The notes beneath the pieces were generated by a model. The model was not told the DNA's origin and did no database searches. It was given only the letters and a program-made list of their open reading frames with translations. From Chitinophagaceae bacterium (GTDB lineage Bacteria; Bacteroidota; Bacteroidia; Chitinophagales; Chitinophagaceae): a stretch of 64,000 bases of DNA. Made by a program: the position numbers and the translations under genes. Below are positions 18,655 through 27,189 of the stretch, piece by piece; positions within the stretch are counted from its first letter, which is position 1; each line of letters opens with the position of its first letter. Location: the NCBI GenBank assembly GCA_016706055.1, contig JADJKL010000006.1:310001-374000 (forward strand). The letters are read 5' to 3'.

Positions 18655-20041
18655 ATGCAGCATATTGTTTATTTGTTATTGGTATCTTTTGGTGCATTGT
18701 CCATCTTGGGCATTTTTCATTTTACTATTTTCTTACAGCAAAAAGATAAAGCTTTTAGAAATTATTCATTTTACCTATTGCTGATGTCTGTTTTTAATCT
18801 GGTAAGATTATCCGATGAAAGACTTGGCTCATATTATAGTTTATCTGTTTATACAGTAGGAACCTGGGATCCTGTATTAGCAAACTTTGCATTTTTGATG
18901 TATGTGAATTTTTTAGGAGTGATTCTTAATATTAATGCTGCAGATAAATTTTTTTATAAGGGCTGGCGTTTTATAAAAATATTTGTACCAACTTTTTTAC
19001 TCTTCTATCTAGTGTTGCGGATTGTTGGAAATCCTTTACAGATAGCAGATACTGTAATTTCTGTAGCAAGTTTTGGTTGTATGGGCTTTGGAATAGTGAT
19101 GGGCTTCCGTTTATTGGCATTACGAAAAGAAAAATTTTATCAACTTATTATAGTCGGCACACTCATATCTGTATTGGGTGTATTAACGGGTCTTATTTTT
19201 AATACGTTTATTTACAAAAGCAGCACTGCTTTTGGTGGGTTATATTTTTTAGAAATAAGTATGCTAATAGAATCTGTTTTTTTATCAGCAGCACTTGGCT
19301 ATAGATTAAAAGTGGCTTATCAGGAAAAAGAAAAATTTCAACTAGCCTTGCTAGAAGAAACACAAAAGAGAGTTACTTGCGGTGCAAACCTCCCGATTGC
19401 TGCAAAAGGAACTGGAGATTAAAGAAGTACAGAACAGGATAAGTAAAGACCTTCATGATGATATTGGCGCATCACTCAGCAGTATGCACATCTACGGCGA
19501 ACTGGCAACTAAAGTTTGGGAAACACAGCCCCAAGAAAGCAAAATGATGATTGATAGAATTTCTACTACATCAAAAGATTTGATGAATCGCATGGGTGAT
19601 ATTATCTGGAGTATGAAGCCTGCTGATGAAGAGAAATATAGTTTTAAAGCAAGGCTTACAAATTATGCTACAGAATTACTAGCACCTAAAAATATTTTGG
19701 CGGAGTTTGAAATTGACGAAACTTTAGCTGCAGGAATTAGTAGTCCCGAAGTAAGAAAAAATTTATTATTGATGGCTAAAGAAGCTATAAATAATATCGC
19801 AAAGTATAGCGAAGCTGCAAAAGCAACTATATTATTCAAGCAACAGAATGGAGAAGTAATACTTTTAATTTGTGATGATGGAAAAGGATATGATGCAAAT
19901 ACTATACAAGAAGGTAATGGCTTGCAAAACATTCAGCAACGCTGTAAACAATTGAATGGAATTATTACCATTAATACTGCATCGGGACAAGGAGTTAGTA
20001 TAAACTGTAGCTTTCGGATAGCTACAATTAGGCATACTTAG
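18655..20041 (+). CDS. Membrane sensor histidine kinase, HisKA_3 type (one frameshift)
   Basis: About 460 residues after repair. The first 215 residues form roughly seven hydrophobic segments (starting YLLLVSFGALSILGIF), like a 7TM sensing module. A short coiled coil (KVAYQEKEKFQLALLEET) leads to HisKA_3 with phospho-acceptor His in SKDLHDDIGASLSSMHIY, and a HATPase_c domain with N-box KEAINNIAKYS, DDGKGYD and GNGLQNIQQR. The break is in the A run at 19364-19367; frame restoration gives RELLAVQTSRLLQKELEIKE. TTG at 18625 is in frame, but ATG 18655 begins at the membrane segment. The response regulator follows 27 bases later; its kinase domain is closely similar to the one at 23837-25644. Confidence 0.85.
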
Positions 20042-20068
20042 ACTAAGGCAATCAGTTAAATTTGTAAC

Positions 20069-20692
20069 ATGGTTCGCATAGCTATTTTCGACGACAGTAA
20101 AGACAGAAGAGAAAGCCTGGAAGCTTTTTTAAGACTTACACCAGAGCTTGAACATGTAGGCAGTTTTGTTAACTGTGCTGCCGTAGTAGCTGATTTTGAA
20201 GCCTGCTCCCCCGATATTATTTTAATGGATATTGAAATGCCCGAAGTAGATGGCCTTGAAGGGGTGAGATTATTGAAACAACAATTTCCGCAGGTAAAAA
20301 TTATTATGCAAACCGCTTTGATGATGATGATAAAGTGTTTGCTGCATTGCAAAATGGCGCCGAAGGATATATTTTAAAAACTGCATCGGTACAACAAATA
20401 GCCCAAAGCATTGATGAAGTAATGAAAGGTGGCGCCAGCATGAGTCCCAGCATTGCTAAAAGTAATGCGTTATTTTAATCAGCAAGTCATTATACCCAAC
20501 TATAAACTAACGCCAAAGGAAACAGAAGTCTTAAAACATCTTGCAGAAGGCTTTAGTTATAAAATGATTGCCGATAAAATGGGCATCAGCTATTTTACAG
20601 TAAATAACCATGTAAAAAAGGTTTACGAAAAACTACAAGTGCATTCCTTAGGCGAGGCTGTTGCACTGGCACATAAGCAAAAACTGCTATAG
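20069..20692 (+). CDS. NarL-family response regulator (two frameshifts)
   Basis: A receiver domain (FDDS acidic pocket, phospho-acceptor Asp in IILMDIEMPEVDG) precedes a LuxR-type helix-turn-helix (LTPKETEVLKHLAEGFSYK, then VNNHVKKVYEKLQVHSLGEA). Two breaks interrupt it: T3 at 20317 should be T4, restoring FDDDDKVFAALQNGAEGYIL, and A4 at 20458 should be A6 or A3, restoring AKKVMRYF. The intact paralogue at 25703-26326 aligns residue for residue across both points, which supports sequence error. It is the cognate partner of the upstream kinase and a likely regulator of the secreted-protein genes that follow. Confidence 0.88.
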
Positions 20693-20846
20693 TTTCATTG
20701 CTTCAGACTTTTACGACCCTTCTTCTTTTTTTGGCAAAAGGTAATAGCTACATTCAGCTATTGTTCTACTAAATGTTTTCTGGCATTTTTACTATGTAAA
20801 ATCCCAAAAGATTTTAAAACAGTAAACGATTACCAACTCTTCTATC

Positions 20847-22136
20847 ATGAAAAATATGATTAGGATACTATTCTTCTTCTTTTATACAGTAGCACTAATT
20901 GAACAAACTAGTGGACAATCTTTATCTGCAGATAGTATAAGAAGAAGGGCAGAAAAATCAGTTGCTTTTATTTCCGGGTCTGGCGGCGGTTGCACTGCAT
21001 TTGTAATTGGAGATGGTTACTTAGTAACATCAGGCCACTGCCTCGATGTGCTAACTACAGACACCGTAACAATTCAATTAAATGGGCAATCTGCTAAAGC
21101 TGTATTGAAAGGACATGCAAAATTTAACCTTACGACCTCAACGAATGCCTCGTCATTCCGGGATTTATCGGTTCTTGAAATTAAGTACATTTCAAAAAAA
21201 ATAAAGTATAGTGCTTTGCCTATTGCTAGGTACTCATTACAAAAAAACGATAGTATATATTCTTATAGTGGGCAATTTAGAAAACTATATAGTGGTACGA
21301 TTGCTGATTACGACCGCTATAGTATTGTAACTGCAGATATGCCCATTTGTGTAGGCGGAAATAGCGGCAGCCCCTATCTAGATGAATATGGAAATGTAGT
21401 AGGGGTTCTTAGTTTTGGTGCTGAGAATGAAACGAAAACTTGTGTAGGTGCGAATATTATTTTGTATCTGGAACATTATGTAGATGTACCCGGGGTCAGA
21501 ATTGTTGAAACGTCTCCAAATATAAATGCTAGTGTAACAGATGTTTCACTCGTAACTTCAGTTCCACCCATAGGTTCTGCTATAATTAAAGCAACGTTGG
21601 CATCAATAGTAAGTTTCCCAAAAAACAATAGCATTGGCTGTATGTTAAATAATGGGTGTGTGTTAGCAAAGAACAGCGATTTTTCAACACTGTCAGATAA
21701 AAAAAGTAGCCAACTTTTTATTACCTCGCATTCTTTTAAGCAAAATTTTATTGTAAGAAAAATAATGATAAGCGATTCACTGGATCTTTGTCTTATTAAA
21801 ATTGAAGGACTGGTTAATACTCCATCAATCTTAATTGCTAATAGTTATGAAAGCAATTCGGTCGAAGCTTTTGTAGTAACAAGTCCAAAAGTGGATGAAG
21901 TAAAGCAGGCAATGGCAACAACAGGATTGCAATATGAAGGTATTGCATTAGGAGTACTGGATATTTCTATAAACCAACTCAGCTTTATTTTCAATAAAAA
22001 AGGCCAGCTTATTGGCATAAGTATTCCTGCCGGCGAGGGAGAAACAGTAACCCCGTTTATAGATTTGATTTCGATACGACAAAAAATAATAAATAGCACT
22101 TTAGCGACTTCCAATTCTTTTCAAAATAATAAATAA
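20847..22136 (+). CDS. Secreted trypsin-like serine protease
   Basis: The 429-residue product has a signal peptide (cleavage near TSGQ, residue 24). Residues about 35-215 form a trypsin-like domain with a full triad: His64 in LVTSGHC, Asp106 in SFRDLSVLEIK and Ser173 in CVGGNSGSPYLDE. A second half (about 240-410) looks like a degenerate copy of the fold: FITSHSF, SDSLDLCLIKIEG and FNKKGQLIGISI, without His or Ser catalytic residues. It would act in the periplasm or outside the cell. It lies 154 bases after the response regulator and 15 bases before the next gene, inside the island that ends with a CDC-like protein, so proteolytic activation of a neighbour is a plausible but unproven role. 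The frame is intact. Confidence 0.85.
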   Translation: MKNMIRILFFFFYTVALIEQTSGQSLSADSIRRRAEKSVAFISGSGGGCTAFVIGDGYLVTSGHCLDVLTTDTVTIQLNGQSAKAVLKGHAKFNLTTSTNASSFRDLSVLEIKYISKKIKYSALPIARYSLQKNDSIYSYSGQFRKLYSGTIADYDRYSIVTADMPICVGGNSGSPYLDEYGNVVGVLSFGAENETKTCVGANIILYLEHYVDVPGVRIVETSPNINASVTDVSLVTSVPPIGSAIIKATLASIVSFPKNNSIGCMLNNGCVLAKNSDFSTLSDKKSSQLFITSHSFKQNFIVRKIMISDSLDLCLIKIEGLVNTPSILIANSYESNSVEAFVVTSPKVDEVKQAMATTGLQYEGIALGVLDISINQLSFIFNKKGQLIGISIPAGEGETVTPFIDLISIRQKIINSTLATSNSFQNNK

Positions 22137-22151
22137 CCTTAAATCAACAAA

Positions 22152-22901
22152 ATGAAAATTTTAAAACGCATAAGTATTTTACTAATAGCACTCTTTTTTA
22201 TTTGCAACAAAACGATTGCACAAAGCCAGTCCTTAACAATTGAAAATTCTACAGTAGCTCTCGACAATGTAAATATTCTTGACTCTTTGTTAGCAGGAAA
22301 TGGTGGCGCTGCAAAAAATCAAGTACTACATAGAGCTGATTTTGAAATAATTATCACAAGTGGAAATGAGTGCTTAAAAGTAATTACTGAATTGCAGGCT
22401 AGCCTTATTAATAATAAATATTTGAACCCTGAACTTAATTTGCCTGTAAGTAATGGCGCAGATCGTAGTAATAAACATATTTACAAAAATGCCGTTGTTC
22501 GTAAAATTGTATTTGATGAATTAAATGCCAGTCTTAGCAACTATGCCAAAATTATTGTAACAATTGAAGCAGCTTCAATTGAAGTAACGGAAAACGTCTT
22601 CACTGATAGGCCTGAGAGAAATATAAAAGCAGCTTTGGTTAGCAATTATCGTATTAAGTTGGGCTCATTGCCTTGCGATCGTATTGCCAAAATAAGTGAA
22701 ATGCAAATAGGCTCAGGGTCAGGATTGCCAACTGCTACAGTTAAACTATCTGGTGCAGATGAAAAAATCTGGAATGAACAGTTTAGCAATGGGGCTAATA
22801 AAATGATTACAGATGGAACGGTGGAAATTCTTTCTGCAGACTTAAAAACTGTGATACTTTCTTTTAATTTAAAAACATCACTATTGTTTCCTACAAAATA
22901 A
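22152..22901 (+). CDS. Exported 249-residue protein of unknown family
   Basis: A signal peptide (cleavage near TIAQ, residue 24) leads to a soluble, mostly beta protein. Two stretches stand out: KNAVVRKIVFDELNASLSNY followed by a strand IIVTIEAASIEV, and YRIKLGSLPCDRIAKISEMQ. Their order and spacing faintly recall tail-tube-like proteins of the phage T4 gp19 type, but I cannot test this and such proteins are not normally exported with a signal peptide. It follows the protease gene by 15 bases and so shares its transcript. Confidence 0.6.
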   Translation: MKILKRISILLIALFFICNKTIAQSQSLTIENSTVALDNVNILDSLLAGNGGAAKNQVLHRADFEIIITSGNECLKVITELQASLINNKYLNPELNLPVSNGADRSNKHIYKNAVVRKIVFDELNASLSNYAKIIVTIEAASIEVTENVFTDRPERNIKAALVSNYRIKLGSLPCDRIAKISEMQIGSGSGLPTATVKLSGADEKIWNEQFSNGANKMITDGTVEILSADLKTVILSFNLKTSLLFPTK

Positions 22902-22984
22902 AAAATTAGTAGTGCTGATCAAATAGGAAAGTCAACATTTTTACTAAAGATGGGTTCTGTTTTAATTGATACAAAAACTGGGAA

Positions 22985-23698
22985 ATGAGAAACTATTTAA
23001 TATTAATTGCACTGTTTTTTTCTATGTGCAAAAGCAATCAGATGCCACAACAGGAATTTGAAGGAAGCTTTAAAGGCACAATGAATGGCTATGCTTCTAC
23101 ATCAGAATTATCTGTTGATGGCAACATACTTACAGGAAGTGTTAGTATGAATGGCGAGGTGGCAATTGTTACCGGCACCGTTAACGGCACATACTGCGAA
23201 GGAAAAATTATTGATAATAACGAAGCCGCATACGAATTTTCCGGATCTATAAATGGCGATGAATTGACCTTATCCATAAACTCACCTGATGGTACGGCAG
23301 TAGAGATGGTGTTGAACCGTGAAATTGAAAGTAGTAAAAGCAACAAGAAAATAGCTGGGCAGAAAAGCTACTCCGATGAATTAAACAGTGGTCTATTTGG
23401 AGAATGGGTTCACACCGAAATTTTGGGTGGCGGCACAGAGTTTTCAATGACTAACGAATCACTTATCGAATTTTTAGAAGACGGCACTTTTTTAACATGG
23501 AAAGGTCGTAGCGTAGGATCGGGTTATAGCAGGGATGAAGATAAAGCTAACGCCTCAGAAGGTAAATGGTACACAGATGGTAATTCGCTTCATTTGAGTG
23601 ATACAGAAAATGAGGAAACCGTCAATTATACTTTGGATGCCAATAGGTTTTTAATGAATTTAGAAAGCGGAAAGAAATTATATAATCGAAGAAGATAA
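22985..23698 (+). CDS. Secreted lipocalin-like protein, copy 1
   Basis: The 237-residue product has an N-terminal hydrophobic segment ending in FFSMC. The first half is a beta repeat (FEGSFKGTMNGYASTSEL, GTVNGTYCEG, FSGSINGDELTLSI), the second a lipocalin-like module: FGEWVHTEILGGG, IEFLEDGTFLTW, then GRSVGSGYS, KWYTDGNSLHLSD and a last strand ending YNRRR. It is clearly paralogous to the gene at 26411-27157, which has the same two halves in the same order. Each copy lies downstream of a kinase/regulator pair. The cysteine in SMC does not sit in a canonical lipobox, so lipidation is uncertain. Ligand unknown. Confidence 0.7.
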   Translation: MRNYLILIALFFSMCKSNQMPQQEFEGSFKGTMNGYASTSELSVDGNILTGSVSMNGEVAIVTGTVNGTYCEGKIIDNNEAAYEFSGSINGDELTLSINSPDGTAVEMVLNREIESSKSNKKIAGQKSYSDELNSGLFGEWVHTEILGGGTEFSMTNESLIEFLEDGTFLTWKGRSVGSGYSRDEDKANASEGKWYTDGNSLHLSDTENEETVNYTLDANRFLMNLESGKKLYNRRR

Positions 23699-23836
23699 TT
23701 ACTGATGATAAAGCTCAAATTAAAGGGTCTGTAGATTAATATGATTTTTTATTATAACTATTGATTTTTAACTACTGTGCAATAACAACAATATTACTTT
23801 CAGTAAATTAACAATTGCTTTTATTATCTTTCGCAG

Positions 23837-25644
23837 ATGTTTACAAGCCATTTTAGCAAAATACTGGTAGTAATATTATTGAGTTGTATAAGCTTTAATA
23901 AAATATTGGCGCAGGTAAGCGAATTAGATTCTGCTAAAATAAAATTTGCTACTTACAAAGACGATGAGGCTGCTTATATCCAAATCTCTTTTTTTATTGC
24001 TGATCAATACATGGATGTAGAACAGTATGATTCTGCACAGGAATGGTTAAATAAGGTGCATGATAAAATTCCTGCTAAAAAAGCTTCACTCTTCAATTAT
24101 TTTCTTACTAGCCGACAAGCAGAAGTTTACTATTACAATAATCTACAGCAATTAGGCTTGCAGGAAAGTTTTAGGGGGTTGCAAATTGCTCAGGATTTGA
24201 ATGATAGCCTTTTGCTGATGGACAGCTACAACTTTCTGGGTATCTTTTATATGAACCTTGACAGTAGCAGCAAAGCCGTATCCTTTTTCAAAAGTGGGTT
24301 AGCCTATATAAATCAACCATCTCATCCAGAGAAATATATTGCTCTTTCAAAACCGCTTCATTTATATGGCAATTTATCAGAAGCCTATTACAAAATGGGC
24401 AAGTATGATAGTGCTTTGTATTATATAAGAATTTCATTAGAAAAATCATACCAGACTTTCTGGGTAAGAGGTATTGCGGTTGCACATTCAGGGGCAGGAG
24501 ATATTTTTTTTGAACTTAATCAAGCAGATAGTGCTTTAGTAAATTATCAAAAAGGGAAATTAACCATGCAATAAATAAAGATATTGATATTGAACTGCTT
24601 TGCCTCGGCGGTTTGGCCAAAGTCTACAATGGAAATAATGATTATGGCAAAGCCAAAGCTCAACTTGATTCTGGATTTGTACTATTGACGAATAACCCAA
24701 ATTTAAACCGATACTTTTCATTACAGTTTTTAAATATTGCTGTTGCTATTTATAAAAGCAAGAATGATGACAATAGATTGGTAAAAACATTGGAATTAAA
24801 GTCGAAAATTGAAAGTGAGAATTTGAATAATAATAACAGCCAGTTACAGTCAATTTTAAAAGCTGGTGTGGAAAATGAAAAACGATTGTTGACATTACAA
24901 GTAAACGAGGCAAACCAAAATAAAAAGCTGGCAAACACCAGGTTGTTAATTGTTATCGTTGCATTTGTATTATTAGTTTTAGGATTCATCTTTTATAGAA
25001 ACCTGCAAATGCAAAAATTGGCAACTGCTGCCATGCGACAAAAGATAAGCCAGGATCTGCATGATGATATTGGTGCTTCATTAAGCAGTCTTCACATATA
25101 TAGTTCTATTGCTGAAAAAAATATTTATAGCAATCCGGCAAAATCGGAAGAAATGATGCAGAAGATTTATGCACAAAGTCAGTTTTTGATGAATAATATG
25201 AATGATATTGTTTGGAGCATGAAATCGGCAGATGATGATGGTACGACATTAGAAACTCAGGTTAAGAATTTTGGAGCAGACCTTCTTGGTGACATCAATG
25301 TTAGCTTCACTTATCAGATGGATCCGGAAGTAGAAAAATTATTGCAAAGTATAAATTCGAGAAAAAATATTTTACTTATTATAAAGGAGGCAATCAATAA
25401 TTTGGCGAAACATAGCCGCTCAACAGTGGCCAGCCTTAAGCTTGGTATAAAAGGTGATAATATTGAACTTGTAATTAAAGATAACGGTGGAGGTTTTGAT
25501 GTAGATAATAAGAGAGAAGGAAACGGACTCAAAAACATGCAGAGCCGTGTAGTTGAATTGAAAGGAATAATGAAAGTCTATTCCGGAATAAATAATGGCA
25601 CAAGGATAGAAATTCTTATTCCTAAATCATCTTTTAAAGAATAG
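23837..25644 (+). CDS. TPR-containing sensor histidine kinase, HisKA_3 type (one frameshift)
   Basis: About 602 residues after repair. A signal peptide (near KILAQ) leads to a periplasmic region of tetratricopeptide repeats (for example DSYNFLGIFYMNLDSSSKA and GNLSEAYYKMGKYDSALYY), then one transmembrane segment (LLIVIVAFVLLVLGFIFY), HisKA_3 with His in SQDLHDDIGASLSSLHIY, and HATPase_c with KEAINNLAKHS, KDNGGGFD and GNGLKNMQSR. The frame breaks at 24554, where GGG should be GGGG; repair gives YQKGEINHAINKDIDIELLC. Its kinase half is closely similar to that at 18655-20041 but the sensor half is unrelated. The partner regulator starts 58 bases downstream. Confidence 0.87.
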
Positions 25645-25702
25645 TTGTCTTCTGCCTATAATTAGGTATACAGTTTAGTTTATAACGTACTAATTTCAAC
25701 AT

Positions 25703-26326
25703 GTGAATATTAAGGTTTTTATTTATGACGATAATGCTGCCAGGCGGGATAGTTTGAAAGCTCTGGTGGACTTGAGCCCCGAGTTAACATTTGCAGGCGA
25801 GTCTGCTAATTGCCTGTTAGTTACTCAGGATATGCAAACTTGTTTTCCGGATGTGGTGTTGATGGACATCAATATGCCCGAGGCAGATGGTATTATTGGA
25901 CTCAAAAGCATAAAAGAGAAGTTCCCTCATATAAAAGTTCTCATGCAAACTGTATTTGATGAGAGTGACAAAATATTTGAATGTATTAAGAATGGAGCCA
26001 GCGGATATATTCTTAAGAAAGACCCTCCACAGAAAATTTTGCAAGCTATACAGGAAGTGTACGAAGGCGGAGCTGTTATGAACCCCGGCATCGCTTTAAA
26101 GGTACTGGACTATTTCAAACCGCAACAACAGCAAAATCCACTTTCTGAAAGAGAACAGCAGGTACTGGAATTATTGGCGGAAGGATTTAGTTATAAGATT
26201 GTGGCAGATAAACTATCATTAAGTTTTCATACAGTTAATTCACATACAAAGAAGATATACGAAAAACTCCACGTTTCATCTCTTGGCGAGGCAATCGCTT
26301 ATTACTACAGAAATATTCATCAGTAA
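25703..26326 (+). CDS. NarL-family response regulator, intact paralogue
   Basis: The 207-residue product starts at GTG (VNIKVFIYDDNAARR). The receiver carries the acidic pair in YDD, the phospho-acceptor Asp in VVLMDINMPEADG and the conserved Lys in YILKKDPP. The C-terminal LuxR-type domain contains LSEREQQVLELLAEGFSYK and HTVNSHTKKIYEKLHVSSLGE. It is highly similar to the regulator at 20069-20692 and serves as the reference for repairing that gene. With the kinase upstream it forms a second two-component system directly before a lipocalin-like gene and the CDC-like gene. Confidence 0.92.
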   Translation: MNIKVFIYDDNAARRDSLKALVDLSPELTFAGESANCLLVTQDMQTCFPDVVLMDINMPEADGIIGLKSIKEKFPHIKVLMQTVFDESDKIFECIKNGASGYILKKDPPQKILQAIQEVYEGGAVMNPGIALKVLDYFKPQQQQNPLSEREQQVLELLAEGFSYKIVADKLSLSFHTVNSHTKKIYEKLHVSSLGEAIAYYYRNIHQ

Positions 26327-26410
26327 CCAATCGGTTTTCAAAACTCACTACAATTAGGTATTGGAGAGCATTTTTTGGGTATTAGTTTTATAAATCAAAA
26401 CTATCAACCA

Positions 26411-27157
26411 ATGAAAATGAAAAATTTATTAACTCTCTTATTGTTTGCCTTTACCATGTGTACAAGTGATCATTTACCAGCGCAAAACTTTTCAGGAAGT
26501 TTTAAAGGAAATCAAAATGGTATTTCATCCTCTGCATTTTTTACTGTGAAGAATAAACAACTTACCGGAACTGTAGTATTGAACGGAAAATCAGGACAGA
26601 TAACTGGTACCGTTAATGATAGCATCTCTACTGGAACGTTATATGATACCGAAGTACAGAAAAATTATAGTTATACCGGAAGATTGTCTGGCGATGAACT
26701 CAGCTTCTCTATGATTTTTCCAGAATTGAATAACCAAGTAGTGGAAGTAACGATGCAAAGAGAAACTGGTGCAACTTCGGCAACGAAAAATACAGCCTCT
26801 CCCAAGAATATTGGAGCAAAAAATCCTGCACTTGTTGGAGTGTGGCTTCATACAGAAGTATTGAGTAGCGGAAGCGGAAGTAATTATAGTTCTTTTTCAA
26901 CAGAATATTTCATGGAGTTTAAGGCTGATGGTACTGTGCTATCATGGACGGGAAGAAGTGCTGGCTCTGGCTATTCATCCAATGGAGGAAGTGCAGCAAA
27001 CGCAGATAAAGGCGAATGGTACACCGAAGGCAAAACATTATATCTAATAGATCCTGCTACAAAACAAAAAGCTTCCACACAATTTTTTGCAGAAGAAGGT
27101 AGAATGATGCTGCACAATGGTGGCGCAGAGAAGAAAATATTTACCCGGGTGCAATAA
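26411..27157 (+). CDS. Secreted lipocalin-like protein, copy 2
   Basis: About 248 residues from ATG 26411 (MKMKNLL), chosen over an in-frame TTG at 26375 because the signal peptide begins there. The signal segment ends FTMC...LPAQ. The mature protein mirrors copy 1: FSGSFKGNQNGISSSAFF and a GTVLSW-containing module with GVWLHTEVLSSGS, GRSAGSGYS, GEWYTEGKTLYL and a final strand ending in FTRVQ. The shared core GRS-x-GSGYS followed by WYT-x-G is diagnostic of the pair. It lies between response regulator 2 and the CDC-like gene, 33 bases before the latter, so the two are probably co-expressed. Confidence 0.72.
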   Translation: MKMKNLLTLLLFAFTMCTSDHLPAQNFSGSFKGNQNGISSSAFFTVKNKQLTGTVVLNGKSGQITGTVNDSISTGTLYDTEVQKNYSYTGRLSGDELSFSMIFPELNNQVVEVTMQRETGATSATKNTASPKNIGAKNPALVGVWLHTEVLSSGSGSNYSSFSTEYFMEFKADGTVLSWTGRSAGSGYSSNGGSAANADKGEWYTEGKTLYLIDPATKQKASTQFFAEEGRMMLHNGGAEKKIFTRVQ

Positions 27158-27189
27158 AAAGTAATTAATTAAAACTTAAAAAAAATATA

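Noticed and set aside
20057..20064. TAAATTTG as a promoter for the first response regulator
   Set aside because: It matches the -7 element but has no TTG at the proper distance and lies only five bases before the start codon.
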